A program made the translations under genes and the position numbers. A stretch of 64,000 nucleotides of DNA from assembly GCA_036674765.1 (NCBI GenBank), contig JARVKI010000063.1, forward strand, positions 62,001 to 126,000, written 5' to 3'. Positions 10,766 through 20,172 of the stretch are shown here, one piece after another. The notes beneath the pieces were generated by a model. That model did not search any database. It saw only the letters and a program-made list of their open reading frames with translations, and was not told the DNA's origin. Position 1 is the first letter of the stretch, and each line of letters begins with the position of its first letter. The stretch comes from Seiridium cupressi. Its lineage: Eukaryota > Ascomycota > Sordariomycetes > Amphisphaeriales > Sporocadaceae.

Positions 10766-10849
10766 TGCTCCACTGAGGGTCGAACTCAGAGCCTCCAGAT
10801 AGTCAATTTAATAACAGTCTGACGCGCTAGCCAATTGCGCCATGGAGCA
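10766..10849 (-). tRNA. tRNA-Asn (GTT) with an 11-nt intron
   Basis: On the minus strand a full cloverleaf folds. The 7-bp acceptor stem is TGCTCCA/TGGAGCA. T8 is present, the D arm has GCGC/GCGC, the anticodon stem is TCAGA/TCTGG, and the T arm is CTGAG-TTCGACC-CTCAG. The loop reads C-T-GTT-A, giving anticodon GTT (Asn). Eleven bases (TTAAATTGACT) then interrupt it one base 3' of the anticodon, the canonical position of nuclear tRNA introns. The next base on the minus strand is G, the usual Asn discriminator. Removing the intron leaves 73 nt. A Pol III terminator follows. The intron would be cut by the Sen2-Sen34-Sen15-Sen54 endonuclease, whose Sen34 subunit is encoded at 12807. Confidence 0.9.
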
Positions 10850-11198
10850 CGTGTGGCCGTTGTTGGTTGGAGAAATGTAGCTTAAATGATACTATATTCC
10901 TCAATTGTAATGCTGTCGCAGAGGATTTCCGCCAGAGCCGGCAATCTTTGCAGAGCTAGCGGATGCGGGAGCGGGTAGAAAGGGTTTAGCCGAGAAGCTA
11001 GAACGAGAGCTTCAGCGTGCCTTGTACGTTCCGCCTGCTGGCATGTGCACTCAAAATTTCAGTGCCCCGCGGTGCAACAAGTGACGAAATCCTAGCACTT
11101 ACACGCTGGGCATGGTCAAGTGAACAAACTCGATTTTCTTGACCACTTCCTAAATTACACCGAACTCTTTTTTCTTTTATTTTTAAAATCCAGAGGCT
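10850..11198. promoter_or_regulatory. Divergent interval between tRNA-Asn and ELP4
   Basis: Upstream region shared by the minus-strand tRNA gene and the plus-strand Elongator gene. A T-rich tract at about 11168-11187 lies just before the ELP4 start. No specific operator is identifiable by eye. Confidence 0.4.
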
Positions 11199-12415
11199 AT
11201 GTCACTGAGAAAGAGAAATACAGTGATTAGCACGTCATCGTCTGGAGCGGCATCACAGGCAAAGTCGGAGAATGTGTCGATCCCCGGACTGAGGCCGTCA
11301 CCCCTCGATGGCCGCCCGACCACTTCGACGGGAACTGCTTCGTTGGATACCCTTCTGGCGGGTCACTCTGGCCTTCCTATGGGTACTTCCCTGCTCATAG
11401 AAGAACATGGAACTACGGACTTTGCTGGTATATTGCTTAAATATTATGCTGCCGAAGGTCTCGTTCAGGGTCACCAAGTCCACGTGTTGGGAATGCATGA
11501 GGGATGGAAGACCGAGCTTCCGGGTATTTTGGCCGACTCCAAATCATCTGGGAAACCCGAAACTGCCGGTGGTGACAAGATGAAAATTGCTTGGCGATAT
11601 GAGAGCTTGGGATCCGTGGGAGCGCCTCGAGGTCTGTATAATTGCATGTCATGATGTGTTAGATAAATAGCTAACGTGTTGCAGACACACAACAGAGATC
11701 GAGCGGTACCCATACGGGCACCTCGAATGTGTTCTGCCACTCATTTGATTTGACAAAGCGTCTGTTACCTGCGGACGTCAAGGGCCAGATCGGATTCCAT
11801 CCTTCGATGAGCATGCCGGGTCTCACTCGGCAGCCAAGAGACTCTGCATCTCCTTTCAAAGCATTTCTCAAAGATGTTTCCACGAAACTCTCAAGCTCAC
11901 CGCCCACCTGGGTTCATCGCGTGGTAGTGCCAAACTTGCTATCGCCGACCTTGTACTCGAGCTCTCTCTGCCGCCCCGACGAAACCTTGCAGTTCTTGCA
12001 TGGGTTACGAGCACTACTCAGGCAGCACATTGGCAAGCTCACAGCAATCATCACCCTTCCACTCTCATTGTATCCGCGGTCTTCTGGACTTACAAGATGG
12101 ATGGAGCTATTGTGCGACGGGGCCCTTGAGCTTATTCCCCTACAACTCGATTCAGTACATGCACCCCCACCAGACGCCAAGTCTGACTCGAAATCAGAAG
12201 AAAAAACACAAGGCCTCCTCAAGGTACACAGCTTGCCGATCCATCACGAAAAAGGAGGCGGCGGCGCCGACGGGCACACAGGCGAGGACATGGCATTTAG
12301 TCTGAGTCGGTCGAAGGGGCTGATTATCAAGCCCTTCGTGCTACCGCCTATGCTGGAGGACGAGGATAAAGAGAAAAATCCGGCGTCGACAACCAAGACA
12401 AGCATGGAGTTTTGA
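11199..12415 (+). CDS. ELP4: Elongator complex protein 4 (PAXNEB)
   Basis: Subunit of the Elp4-Elp5-Elp6 hexameric RecA-like ring of Elongator. That ring binds tRNA and supports wobble-uridine (U34) modification, mainly in the cytoplasm. Exon 1 is 11199-11631, the intron 11632-11684 (53 bp), exon 2 11685-12415; the product is 387 residues. Landmarks are the N-terminal GLRPSPLDGRPTTSTGTASL, then LDTLLAGHSGLPMGTSLLIEE, which in this family replaces a true Walker A motif. LKYYAAEGLVQGHQVHV follows, and WRYE just before the splice. Conserved PSPFKAFL-like and LLRFLHGLRALLR-like helices lie mid-protein, and KGLIIKPFVLPP near the C terminus. The Ser/Lys-rich segment before that end is poorly conserved in relatives. 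The next gene, on the same strand, is Sen34. Confidence 0.93.
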
Positions 12416-12806
12416 GAAAAGGAGGCATGACATAGCGCAAAGCCTACCCATGCTGACAGTGCCAAGTGGGACCCAGCCACCACCTGAGGCACTGTGCTCA
12501 TGGACCCCACGTCTCCAAATTTAATATTTTCTTCAAGCGCAAGCTCGGAAATATTTCTCTTTACATTCACCAACAAAACATTGCCAAAGGTAAGCCGTTC
12601 CCATGTCTCCTCACTTCTCTACCCATGATGACCTGATTACACCAAATAATAATCTGTCAATCCCCTGAAAGCGAACATGTTGACAAAATTATCAATCCAA
12701 AACACATGATCATCAATCTCCGCCTTCTCTTCTGCATTGAACATCTTTGAGAACGCCCGCAGCTGACTCAGTTCAACAGGCATTAGCACATCTGGATATC
12801 GTTACA
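12416..12806. other. Short intergenic region ELP4-SEN34
   Basis: 3' flank of ELP4 and promoter of SEN34 on the same strand. The SEN34 frame stays open upstream to an ATG at about 12747, but the better start is 12807. No regulatory motif is assigned. Confidence 0.4.
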
Positions 12807-13781
12807 ATGGCTTTGGATACCCCCAGAACCCCGGTTCGGATCTCCAAGGTCACCGATAGGTACCTCCTCTTTGATATTGACGATATCATGTATCTTCGCC
12901 GGCACCACAACATCTGTTCTCCTTTCGTAGGAACAATGCCTCAGGCTCCATCGCAAAACGTCTTCATGGGGCTCCCCATCGAGCTGATGGCAGAAGAGGC
13001 AAAGGTGCTCGTTGACAACAAGGCTGCCTACGTTGTTGATGACTCCGTCTTCCACCCCTCCCGCATTGCCAGTGCCGGCCCAATCACCCGCGATAGCTAC
13101 TTACAAGCAATTAAAAGAGATGGCACAAGGGCAGCAACGGCCGCGCGTGAACTATCCGAGTACAAAAAAGCCCAGGCTCTGAGCAAAGTCAAGGGCAAGG
13201 GTAAGAAAGACAAGAAGTCAAAGCAAGAATCCTCAACCGATAGTGCCGGCCTCGAGGTGCGAGATCCCCCGCCCTCCGTAGCGGAAGAGCTCGGCCTTTT
13301 TGATACTTCAGAGACGGCCAAAATGTCCAAGGCGAAGCCTCCACCTGTGGTTGCCGATCCTTATGCAATCACGCCAGTAACTAGCGGTGCTCTTCTGACG
13401 CCGCCACCCGAAGAGGATACCTCGTCGCTCATAGATAAGCCTCGTGGCTATCCTCTCTATGCTCACCTCCACGACAAGGGATACTACATGATGCCCGGTC
13501 TGCGGTTTGGCTGCGACTACAACGTCTACCCTGGCGACCCTCTGAGATACCACAGCCATTTCCAAGCGACGCATTATGACTGGAACGAGCAGATCCAGCT
13601 CCTCGATATAGTCACTGGCGGGAGACTAGGCACGAATGTCAAGAAGGCTTACCTGATCGGCGGAGAATTACCTGCTGATAAGGGGAAGGTAGAAGATGAT
13701 GCCGGTAGGTCACATGCCGAGGTGGAGAGCAGTGTCATACCGCCTGTCCGGGCTTTTAGTATAGAGTGGGCAGCAATGTAG
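12807..13781 (+). CDS. SEN34: tRNA-splicing endonuclease subunit Sen34
   Basis: Catalytic subunit of the heterotetrameric tRNA-splicing endonuclease that cuts at the 3' splice site of pre-tRNAs. One exon, 324 residues from the ATG at 12807 (the frame is open to 12747, but the conserved RISKVTDRYLLFDIDD start lies just after the chosen Met). The N-terminal domain contains YLRRHHNICSPFVGTMPQ and NVFMGLPIEL. A Lys-rich low-complexity linker follows at about residues 120-200. The C-terminal nuclease domain has YPLYAHLHDKGYYMMPGLRF and DYNVYPGDPLRYHSHF. Candidate catalytic residues are Tyr and His in YPGDPLRYHSH and Lys in the late NVKKAYL segment, the expected Y-H-K triad. Assignment is strong; in which membrane or nuclear site it acts varies between lineages and is not predicted. 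Confidence 0.93.
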   Translation: MALDTPRTPVRISKVTDRYLLFDIDDIMYLRRHHNICSPFVGTMPQAPSQNVFMGLPIELMAEEAKVLVDNKAAYVVDDSVFHPSRIASAGPITRDSYLQAIKRDGTRAATAARELSEYKKAQALSKVKGKGKKDKKSKQESSTDSAGLEVRDPPPSVAEELGLFDTSETAKMSKAKPPPVVADPYAITPVTSGALLTPPPEEDTSSLIDKPRGYPLYAHLHDKGYYMMPGLRFGCDYNVYPGDPLRYHSHFQATHYDWNEQIQLLDIVTGGRLGTNVKKAYLIGGELPADKGKVEDDAGRSHAEVESSVIPPVRAFSIEWAAM

Positions 13782-14130
13782 TAGAAGAGCTTTAGACCTA
13801 GACACGAGAATAATGCCACTTCATCGGGCCATGTGCACATGCAACTTTTCTTTACGAGTGCCAAGTTGACCTGACCCCAGAGGAATGAGCAGTCGAGGCC
13901 AAGGTGGAACTGACGCTCACAAGAAATAGCAAGCGAATTGCTGCCTGTCTATGAGAACTTCCTAACCCGTTTGTCCGAATGAAATTGATCCTCCGATGTA
14001 ATTGTAACACATGGGATGATCTCTGTAATGTCATGTAATCACAATGCCCCAACTCCTAGCAATGAATCCGTAACAGCATGGGAGGAAAAAAAAAACAGGC
14101 CACCCATTCAAAGTGTTTACTCTTGGTTGA
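13782..14130. other. Convergent 3' flanks
   Basis: Region between the ends of SEN34 (plus) and the RING ligase gene (minus). A short A-run lies near 14084-14095. Nothing else is seen. Confidence 0.5.
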
Positions 14131-17040
14131 TCAAGGTACATAAATCCTCGAGAAGCTAATGACCTCTCTCCGGCAACAGACACATTTGTCAAAATTGTTC
14201 ATGGCCAGCGTGACTCTACACTCATCGCAGAGGCTCAAGCACCGACACGGCCAGACGATGACCGTTCTTGGCGAGCTGTGGCAGACCACGCACTGCGGCC
14301 CGTTGTCACCACCGTTCTCGCCGAGGCCAGCCCAAGATCCGGAATTCTCGCCGCCACCGTTGTCGATGTTATATTGGCCGGATTGACGCGAAGGAGGCGC
14401 TGAACGTCGCGAGATGATGAGCTGTTCCAGCAGTTCCGCCTCCTCCTCAGGCGACATCTTCCGGCTTCGGTCACGGTTGGGACGGACCGATGTTGTGAGG
14501 AGACGCGTTCGCTTTGCGGCCTGTTGGCGTGCGTATGCTGACCGTGTCATGATGCGGTCGCTGGTAAGATGTGCGGCCAGAGTTTGTGCCTCTTGGCGCT
14601 CGTCGGGAGTGGAAGGGTTCAGGAGGCGGGCAAGGTCGCTCATAGCTATACTCGAGTCGGCGGGTGTTTGTTCCCTTGATGTGAAATGCGTTTGTTGAGT
14701 TGGCGTCCGCTGTCCGTCGTCGAGATCATCGACATCTTCCCAGGGGTATTGGTCACGATCATTCATGCCTACTTCACTCCCAGCAGCGCTGTCAAGTTGG
14801 CTTGTCGTGTCCCAATCATCAGCGTCAGAGTCTGGCTCCCATTCACCACTGGTATCAACTGATCCCCATAGGCCGCCGTCCTTCCACGACTGATAGAGCC
14901 GCTTGTCGATTTCTGCCCAGGAAATATTGGCAGTTTCAGGAGTGTGCCTGAGACGCATCATCATCTCGGATTCCATATCAGCATTCTCGTCGTTAAAGAG
15001 CATATACTGATTATCTCGGCTATTCGAGTCTGAGCTCTTGGTAGTATGGGCTTCTCGCTCTTCCCTCTTGGATGTTTGAGGTCGGCTTGATAGCCAGAGC
15101 AGGATACGCGGCTGTCTTCTGATACCAACGTGTGCCAGCGTCCTCAGCATCATCAGAGATACCCAGCGTACTATCAGTCGGTTAATGTTCACGATAAAGT
15201 CCATAGCTAGGATCCACCGTGAACTTCGCTCGATCGCTCCTACACCATCCTTGACTCGCTTGTCTCCCGCTCTTGCTTTCGGTACCTTTTGAGCAGCACG
15301 CTCTCTTGCATAGCCACTTGCCGCCCCAAGCTGGCTGTTCTTGACGGGTATCAACCCTATCGTTCCTGCTTGGTCATAACGTGAGTCGCCCAAGTTGGAC
15401 CCGGTCCACTGCATCCGGAATTTTTCCAGTTCCTTGAAGCGCTCTTCCTCCAGCCATGTGAGCTGTTTGACGTTGACGCTGCGGTCTTCGTTGAGATATA
15501 CCGCTTCACTAGCCATTGTGATCACTCCGAAGCCTATCCTCAACAGCGCAGTGTAGAAATCCATATCCCTACTGACGCGGATATCAGACAAGGAGATGTT
15601 GGCTTGCATATTCTCATGGGCCAATCGGAGACGCTGTCTAAAGGTGAACCGGTGGGCATCATCCAATCCGTCGGGTGGCGAAAGGGCCGAGAGCGTGAGT
15701 GCAATGCCGTAGATTAGAGCGCATATGAAGATGCCGATAAAGACCATAACATGAGGAATGAAGCCAATGATACAGACTGTCGGGAACCTGAACAAGCCCA
15801 TGTTCGATGGGTCATCCAAGGAAAAGTTGAATGCTTCATACACAATACTGCTCATAAAACACATTGCCCAGAAACCTGTGCTTAGAAGCCGGAATTTGGA
15901 TTGAAGATTGAAAACGCCAAGGACATGGCTGGTCACATGGCTCATGGCAGACAGAAAGGCGACCAGAAGAACCTCAGGGGGTGTGTTAACTCTCTTCATG
16001 ATCATGGACCGAGAAATAGCGATACTGGCACCCGTCGTTCCCTGGGTAAAGGTAACATTTGAGCTGGAACCACTTGAGAACAGTCCCCATCCCAGTTGGT
16101 TGCTTACGGCGGCATCAGCTTCCGCAAACGCCAGCGAGTGCTCGAAGAGGGTCATCCCCGTCTCGACAGCTACCGGGCGACCTTGGACAGCACACGATAC
16201 TGTTTCCAAGAAGTGGCTTAGGCAGAAGGTTCCAAAGAGCGGCCACAACAGCGACAGCGACCCTTGTAAGTCGGCAGGATAGACCTGGTCCACGTCCGGC
16301 ACCATGTTCACCGCCCGGCAAGAGTCAAAGTCACTGGAGCCCATCAGCAGTGTTGAGCTGATCGTGTGTAGATATCCTCCCGGCTCTATAAACATCAGAT
16401 CAGAAGTCTTGCTCGCGTTACCCCAGCGCATCTCGGAGAAGTCGGGCGAGGTCTGGCATTGTATCGACTGGAGAAGCCGTTGGGCCTGGAAGAGGAAGAG
16501 GACGATGGGCAGGAACCGGAGGAAGAGGCGGACGTGCCATCCGAGCCGGAGCCGCCGTCTGCTTGCAGCGAAGATGTGTGTTCTGTTCAGGATTATGGCC
16601 ATGGCCACGCAGCAAAGCGCCCATTTACTCGTCGCATAGCTGAACACACTTCCAAGCCCCTTGGCACCTTCCAAGCTCAGGCGAGAAGCCATGGCGCTGG
16701 GGTCCTGGTCTACTATCTCGGCGGCGGTTGCAGCGGCGATGGAGGCGTCGGCAGCGAAATTGGAAGTCGTGCTCTCCACGGCTGTGGTCAGGAACAAGTC
16801 GGATCCGGTGGGATCAGGTATCACTCGCTGGCCAAAGCCGTCCACGGTATCCGCGTAAGACATGATGGATCCGAGCTTGGTCAGCATCCTAGGCCCCGCA
16901 AGGAGCAGGTCTTCGGCGTATCGCGAGACGTTGACGGGTATCTTGAAGTGCTGCAACGTCCACTGGGTGAGGTTGTGGAACATGGTCGAGTTGTCGAACG
17001 CCGTGGGCGCGGGGACTCCAGCGGCGCCTGGTAGAGCCAT
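14131..17040 (-). CDS. Membrane RING-finger ubiquitin ligase, Asi1/Asi3-like
   Basis: Single-exon 969-residue protein. The N-terminal ~500 residues contain several hydrophobic helices, for example WALCCVAMAIIL, LFLRFLPIVLFLF, LLWPLFGTFCLSHFL and MVFIGIFICALIYGIAL. The middle is hydrophilic and acidic (about 690-870). The last 53 residues form a C4-type RING starting at about residue 917, with CxxC, CRC, CxxC and CVCC pairs, ending in SRIYVP. This layout of multispanning N terminus plus extreme C-terminal RING is that of the fungal inner-nuclear-membrane ligases Asi1/Asi3, which degrade mislocalised membrane proteins with Asi2 and Ubc7. The start ATG at 17040 sits in a good context (ACCATGG). 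Which membrane it occupies and its partners are inferred from yeast. Confidence 0.8.
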   Translation of the reverse strand: MALPGAAGVPAPTAFDNSTMFHNLTQWTLQHFKIPVNVSRYAEDLLLAGPRMLTKLGSIMSYADTVDGFGQRVIPDPTGSDLFLTTAVESTTSNFAADASIAAATAAEIVDQDPSAMASRLSLEGAKGLGSVFSYATSKWALCCVAMAIILNRTHIFAASRRRLRLGWHVRLFLRFLPIVLFLFQAQRLLQSIQCQTSPDFSEMRWGNASKTSDLMFIEPGGYLHTISSTLLMGSSDFDSCRAVNMVPDVDQVYPADLQGSLSLLWPLFGTFCLSHFLETVSCAVQGRPVAVETGMTLFEHSLAFAEADAAVSNQLGWGLFSSGSSSNVTFTQGTTGASIAISRSMIMKRVNTPPEVLLVAFLSAMSHVTSHVLGVFNLQSKFRLLSTGFWAMCFMSSIVYEAFNFSLDDPSNMGLFRFPTVCIIGFIPHVMVFIGIFICALIYGIALTLSALSPPDGLDDAHRFTFRQRLRLAHENMQANISLSDIRVSRDMDFYTALLRIGFGVITMASEAVYLNEDRSVNVKQLTWLEEERFKELEKFRMQWTGSNLGDSRYDQAGTIGLIPVKNSQLGAASGYARERAAQKVPKARAGDKRVKDGVGAIERSSRWILAMDFIVNINRLIVRWVSLMMLRTLAHVGIRRQPRILLWLSSRPQTSKREEREAHTTKSSDSNSRDNQYMLFNDENADMESEMMMRLRHTPETANISWAEIDKRLYQSWKDGGLWGSVDTSGEWEPDSDADDWDTTSQLDSAAGSEVGMNDRDQYPWEDVDDLDDGQRTPTQQTHFTSREQTPADSSIAMSDLARLLNPSTPDERQEAQTLAAHLTSDRIMTRSAYARQQAAKRTRLLTTSVRPNRDRSRKMSPEEEAELLEQLIISRRSAPPSRQSGQYNIDNGGGENSGSWAGLGENGGDNGPQCVVCHSSPRTVIVWPCRCLSLCDECRVTLAMNNFDKCVCCRREVISFSRIYVP

Positions 17041-17847
17041 GGTTGGATGGGTGGTGCCCCCGTATCAGTCGCTCGATAGCGATAGCGAGATGTCACTGGC
17101 TGGCGCGGTGAACCGAGGCGTTCGGTGTTTCTGGTCGGTATGCTAATGGCGTCGGCGGTGGCGATTCATTGTTCGTCTGACCTTCTACGCAGTCGGATGC
17201 ATAGACGGGATGAGACGGTGTGCAAACATGAAGTCGCGATGGAGGGAGCTTCCAAGGGAGGTCGAGGTCACGCCTGGGGAAGTGGGATGAGGTGATAATC
17301 CCCCGAGGGAAGCTCCGTCCACTGTACGTCGCTTACCACACCCGGAATGTCGGGTCCGTTTCGCTTTCCGCGGCGCGTTTCTACGCGTGTAAATCCCCGC
17401 TAGTCAACTATATTCCACCGCTGCTTCAACACTGACTCTTCATATTGAATTGTCACAACTCCGAAATCTAAAGGAAAGCATATTTACATGTGTATAAGAA
17501 AAGACTTTACTAGTCTTTCCTTTACGGCTTAATCATAATGTATCGGATATAATATGAACCGTGCTGACCGCAACGCCTATTATTAAAGTAACTATATATT
17601 TCGCAAGAGCCCGGTTCAAAAGGGAGGTCGTAATACGGATTATCCTATTTTATTTTATGAGAGTTTATTATCTATATATATATATTTTTTTTTCCTACTA
17701 TTCCTCCTACTATTCCTCTATCATTCCTTTATAATTCCTTTATAATTCCTTTATTATATAATAATTATAGTTATATTTCTAAGATATATTCCAGTCACGA
17801 GGGTCAACTCATCGACTTCGACGGTTATCATATTCGTTAACCAGAGA
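17041..17847. other. Upstream region with AT-rich island
   Basis: 17041-17430 is the promoter side of the RING ligase gene. From about 17440 to 17790 composition drops to strongly AT-rich with TATATA runs and repeated CTATTCCT/TTATAATTCCT units, and no coding frame. This may be an old RIP-degraded insertion, but no element is recognisable. Confidence 0.5.
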
Positions 17848-18276
17848 TTAATATGACCAAAACACGTCTTCTGGGCGGATGAGCCTTCTAGCAGTGTTGT
17901 GATATACTTCAATATGGAACATAGGCTCCACACCCCAGGTCCAATCTACATCGCCAAACTCGATATGATAAGTGACATATTTTATAAAGCCGAAGGAGAG
18001 GCCTTGGGATCGGGTCTCTGGTCGGAATACTAGGATCTTTCGCCTGGGAGCTGATTAGGTATGAATTCATATTAATGTAGTATCGAGACTCACCCTTTTC
18101 GCCTCTAGCTGCTCAGCGTCGTTCTGTAGGCGTTCGAAGTGACTGTGATGGGACACAATATGGGTGAAACCCAGTATATTGCGGTTCCTCGATGGGTAGT
18201 CTTTAGGAGGAGAGGTCGTCCTCCCCCGTAAGGCTGGGGCTGGGGCTGGGTCTGGGTCGAAGGGTTCAGTCTTCAA
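17848..18276 (-). CDS. Uncharacterised spliced gene, 3' part
   Basis: Two minus-strand segments splice into one clean frame: 18094-18276 and 17848-18036. The 57 bp intron has a GTGAGT donor, a CTAAT branch-like site and an AAG acceptor. The joined C-terminal 123 residues run from a Pro/Asp-rich start through HFERLQNDAEQLEAKR, then RPETRSQGLSFGFIKYVTY and a Trp-rich DVDWTWGVEP segment, to a stop after VFWSY. Two alternative acceptors a few bases upstream (at CAG) would give an early stop or a different frame, so the AAG site is preferred. There is no in-frame ATG upstream within exon 1, so at least one 5' exon is missing. Frames at 18522-18978 may belong to it but do not join convincingly. No family is recognised. 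Confidence 0.4.
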
Positions 18277-19427
18277 AAGAAGCCATCATGGGTGGAGGAG
18301 GGTTGAGGGGAGGAGGAAGTTGTGGTGATCCCGGATCAGATCAGTGAGTTGGTTGGGAGGAGGATGATGAAGAAGTTCAGTGTTGAAGAGAGGTCAACTG
18401 CGGTGGTTGCCCTTAAAGCAGCTGTTTAAGTTGTGGGTGGGTCCCTCAAAGCTGTGAATTTTCGGATTGGTCGAAAACAGCTGGATTCTAGGGGAAAATG
18501 GGCCTGTGCCAAATCCGGCGTTCAGGCGGTGCGAAGGGTCACTTTTTGACGATTCGCGAGGTGACAGCCAGGTCTGCTGTCCGGTGAGGTGATTCTTGGT
18601 GTTTTCAAAGCTGGAGGTGATGACCTGCTAGTTCTGATGCCTTTTGGTGTTTTCGAAGCAGGTATGTAAGCTTGAAAAAGAAGGACCAGAAGAAACGTAT
18701 GGATGTCACAGTCCGTTGTAGGGAACTGCACATTGTTACCTTGTTCGTCCTTGATGGTCCAGAGCCTTTGGTTCTCCGGGTGTCCGAGATAATGCAGCAC
18801 TTTCAACGGACAAATCATTTCGCGAAATCCTGGGGTCATACGAGTACGAACGAGATGCATTACGATACTTATGGGCTATGACGATAACAAGTGTGGGCAC
18901 ACCTAAAATGATACAAGTCGAGGTCCAAGGGAAACGGATAATACCAGTAATGAAAGGACAGGCATGGAGACTAGTCACTCCAAACTATACAATGAAGGAA
19001 TGCGAAGTAGGATCCAAAATCGTATTAGTTGGACCTTGCCAGGCCCAGGAGACAAATTTATCCGGGCAGGCCGGAGGCGATACGTAGACCTCAACAACGA
19101 TCTTGGCGACGGGAACCGTCCTCGATCACCGAGAAGTGGTTCAATTACTCTCAGATTGCAGTAGGAGCAGGAACACTAGTGCTACGCTAATGTAGCTCGG
19201 CCGACCCCTGTCACTGCAGCTGCCATTGGGACGGGTAGCCCCGCAGTCAACTTCGAGTGAACTTTTGAGCTTCAGAAAAAAAGGAACAAAGAAAAAAAAA
19301 AAAAGGCCCATCTCGACGCCCCAGCATAGCCGCCATTCCAGTCTAGCTGCTGCGACTACAATCGCCCTCCACTCGCAAGTCGCAACCCGCGTTTGCATCG
19401 CCTTGACAATTGCCCCATACCGCAGCC
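18277..19427. other. Interval with unresolved minus-strand frames
   Basis: Overlapping minus-strand frames at 18522-18860 and 18736-18978 include a hydrophobic segment (CIILGVPTLVIVIAHKY) and a protein-like stretch around YLGHPENQRLWTIKDEQG. They could be 5' exons of the gene ending at 17848, but I could not join them. A purine-rich A-tract lies at about 19276-19306, upstream of RPB8. Confidence 0.35.
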
Positions 19428-19932
19428 ATGTCGTCCGGTGACGCCCAACTCTTCGAAGAGACCTTCGTGATAACCCACTACGACCAAGCCAAGTACGACC
19501 GTGTCGCCCGCATCACGGCCACGTCCAACGACAATGCCACTCAAATGACCCTGGACATCAACATCGAGCTCTTCCCCTGCCGGGTGGGCGACCCCTTGAG
19601 CGTCGTGCTTGCGACAACCCTGAGCCTTGACGGCAAGGCCGCCGAGGAGGAGCGCGGATGGCGCGACGTCAAGTCTGCAGCCGACACTGCAAGTCTTGCT
19701 GACAACTACGACTACGTGTGCCACGGGAAGATCTACAAGTTCGAAGACGGTGCAGATGGGCAGAGCATGTGAGTAGTGTCCAGAGCTGCGGTCGAGGCGG
19801 GCCGTCTGCTGACTTTTGAAACACAGAAAGGCATACATCTCCTTCGGTGGCCTCCTCATGATGCTTGAGGGTCCTTCCAAGAAGCTCCTGCCTTTGAGAG
19901 TCGACAACACCTACCTTCTGGTCAAGAAATAG
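19428..19932 (+). CDS. RPB8: RNA polymerases I, II and III subunit Rpb8 (ABC14.5)
   Basis: Shared small subunit of all three nuclear RNA polymerases. It adopts an OB-like double fold and contributes to assembly of the largest subunit. Exon 1 is 19428-19768, the intron 19769-19826 (58 bp), exon 2 19827-19932; the product is 148 residues, the usual length. Landmarks are LFEETFVITHYDQAKYDRVARI at the N terminus, MTLDINIELFPC, and DYVCHGKIYKFED. The C-terminal strand after the splice is KAYISFGGLLMMLEG, followed by LLPLRVDNTYLLVKK. All are characteristic of fungal Rpb8. The ATG at 19428 gives the expected N terminus. The gene is convergent with the Nudix gene that follows; their ends are only about 240 bp apart. 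Confidence 0.95.
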
Positions 19933-20172
19933 AATCGATTGATCCGAGAGTAGTGGGTACCTTGCTCCTTTTATCGAGGATGGCACCACGCGAGATGTCA
20001 GAGACGGACGAGAAAGGGTGGCCATGGCATTTAGAAGCGCATTGAGTTTGGTCAGGGAATCTTAGATTTCGGCGTTCAGGCGTATCAAAAGGATACAGGA
20101 ATCACGCGCCCCATGGAACAACCGTCTCCGGCGGACGGGACATTTGCTTTCTGCACTTGGTTGCTACCGAGG

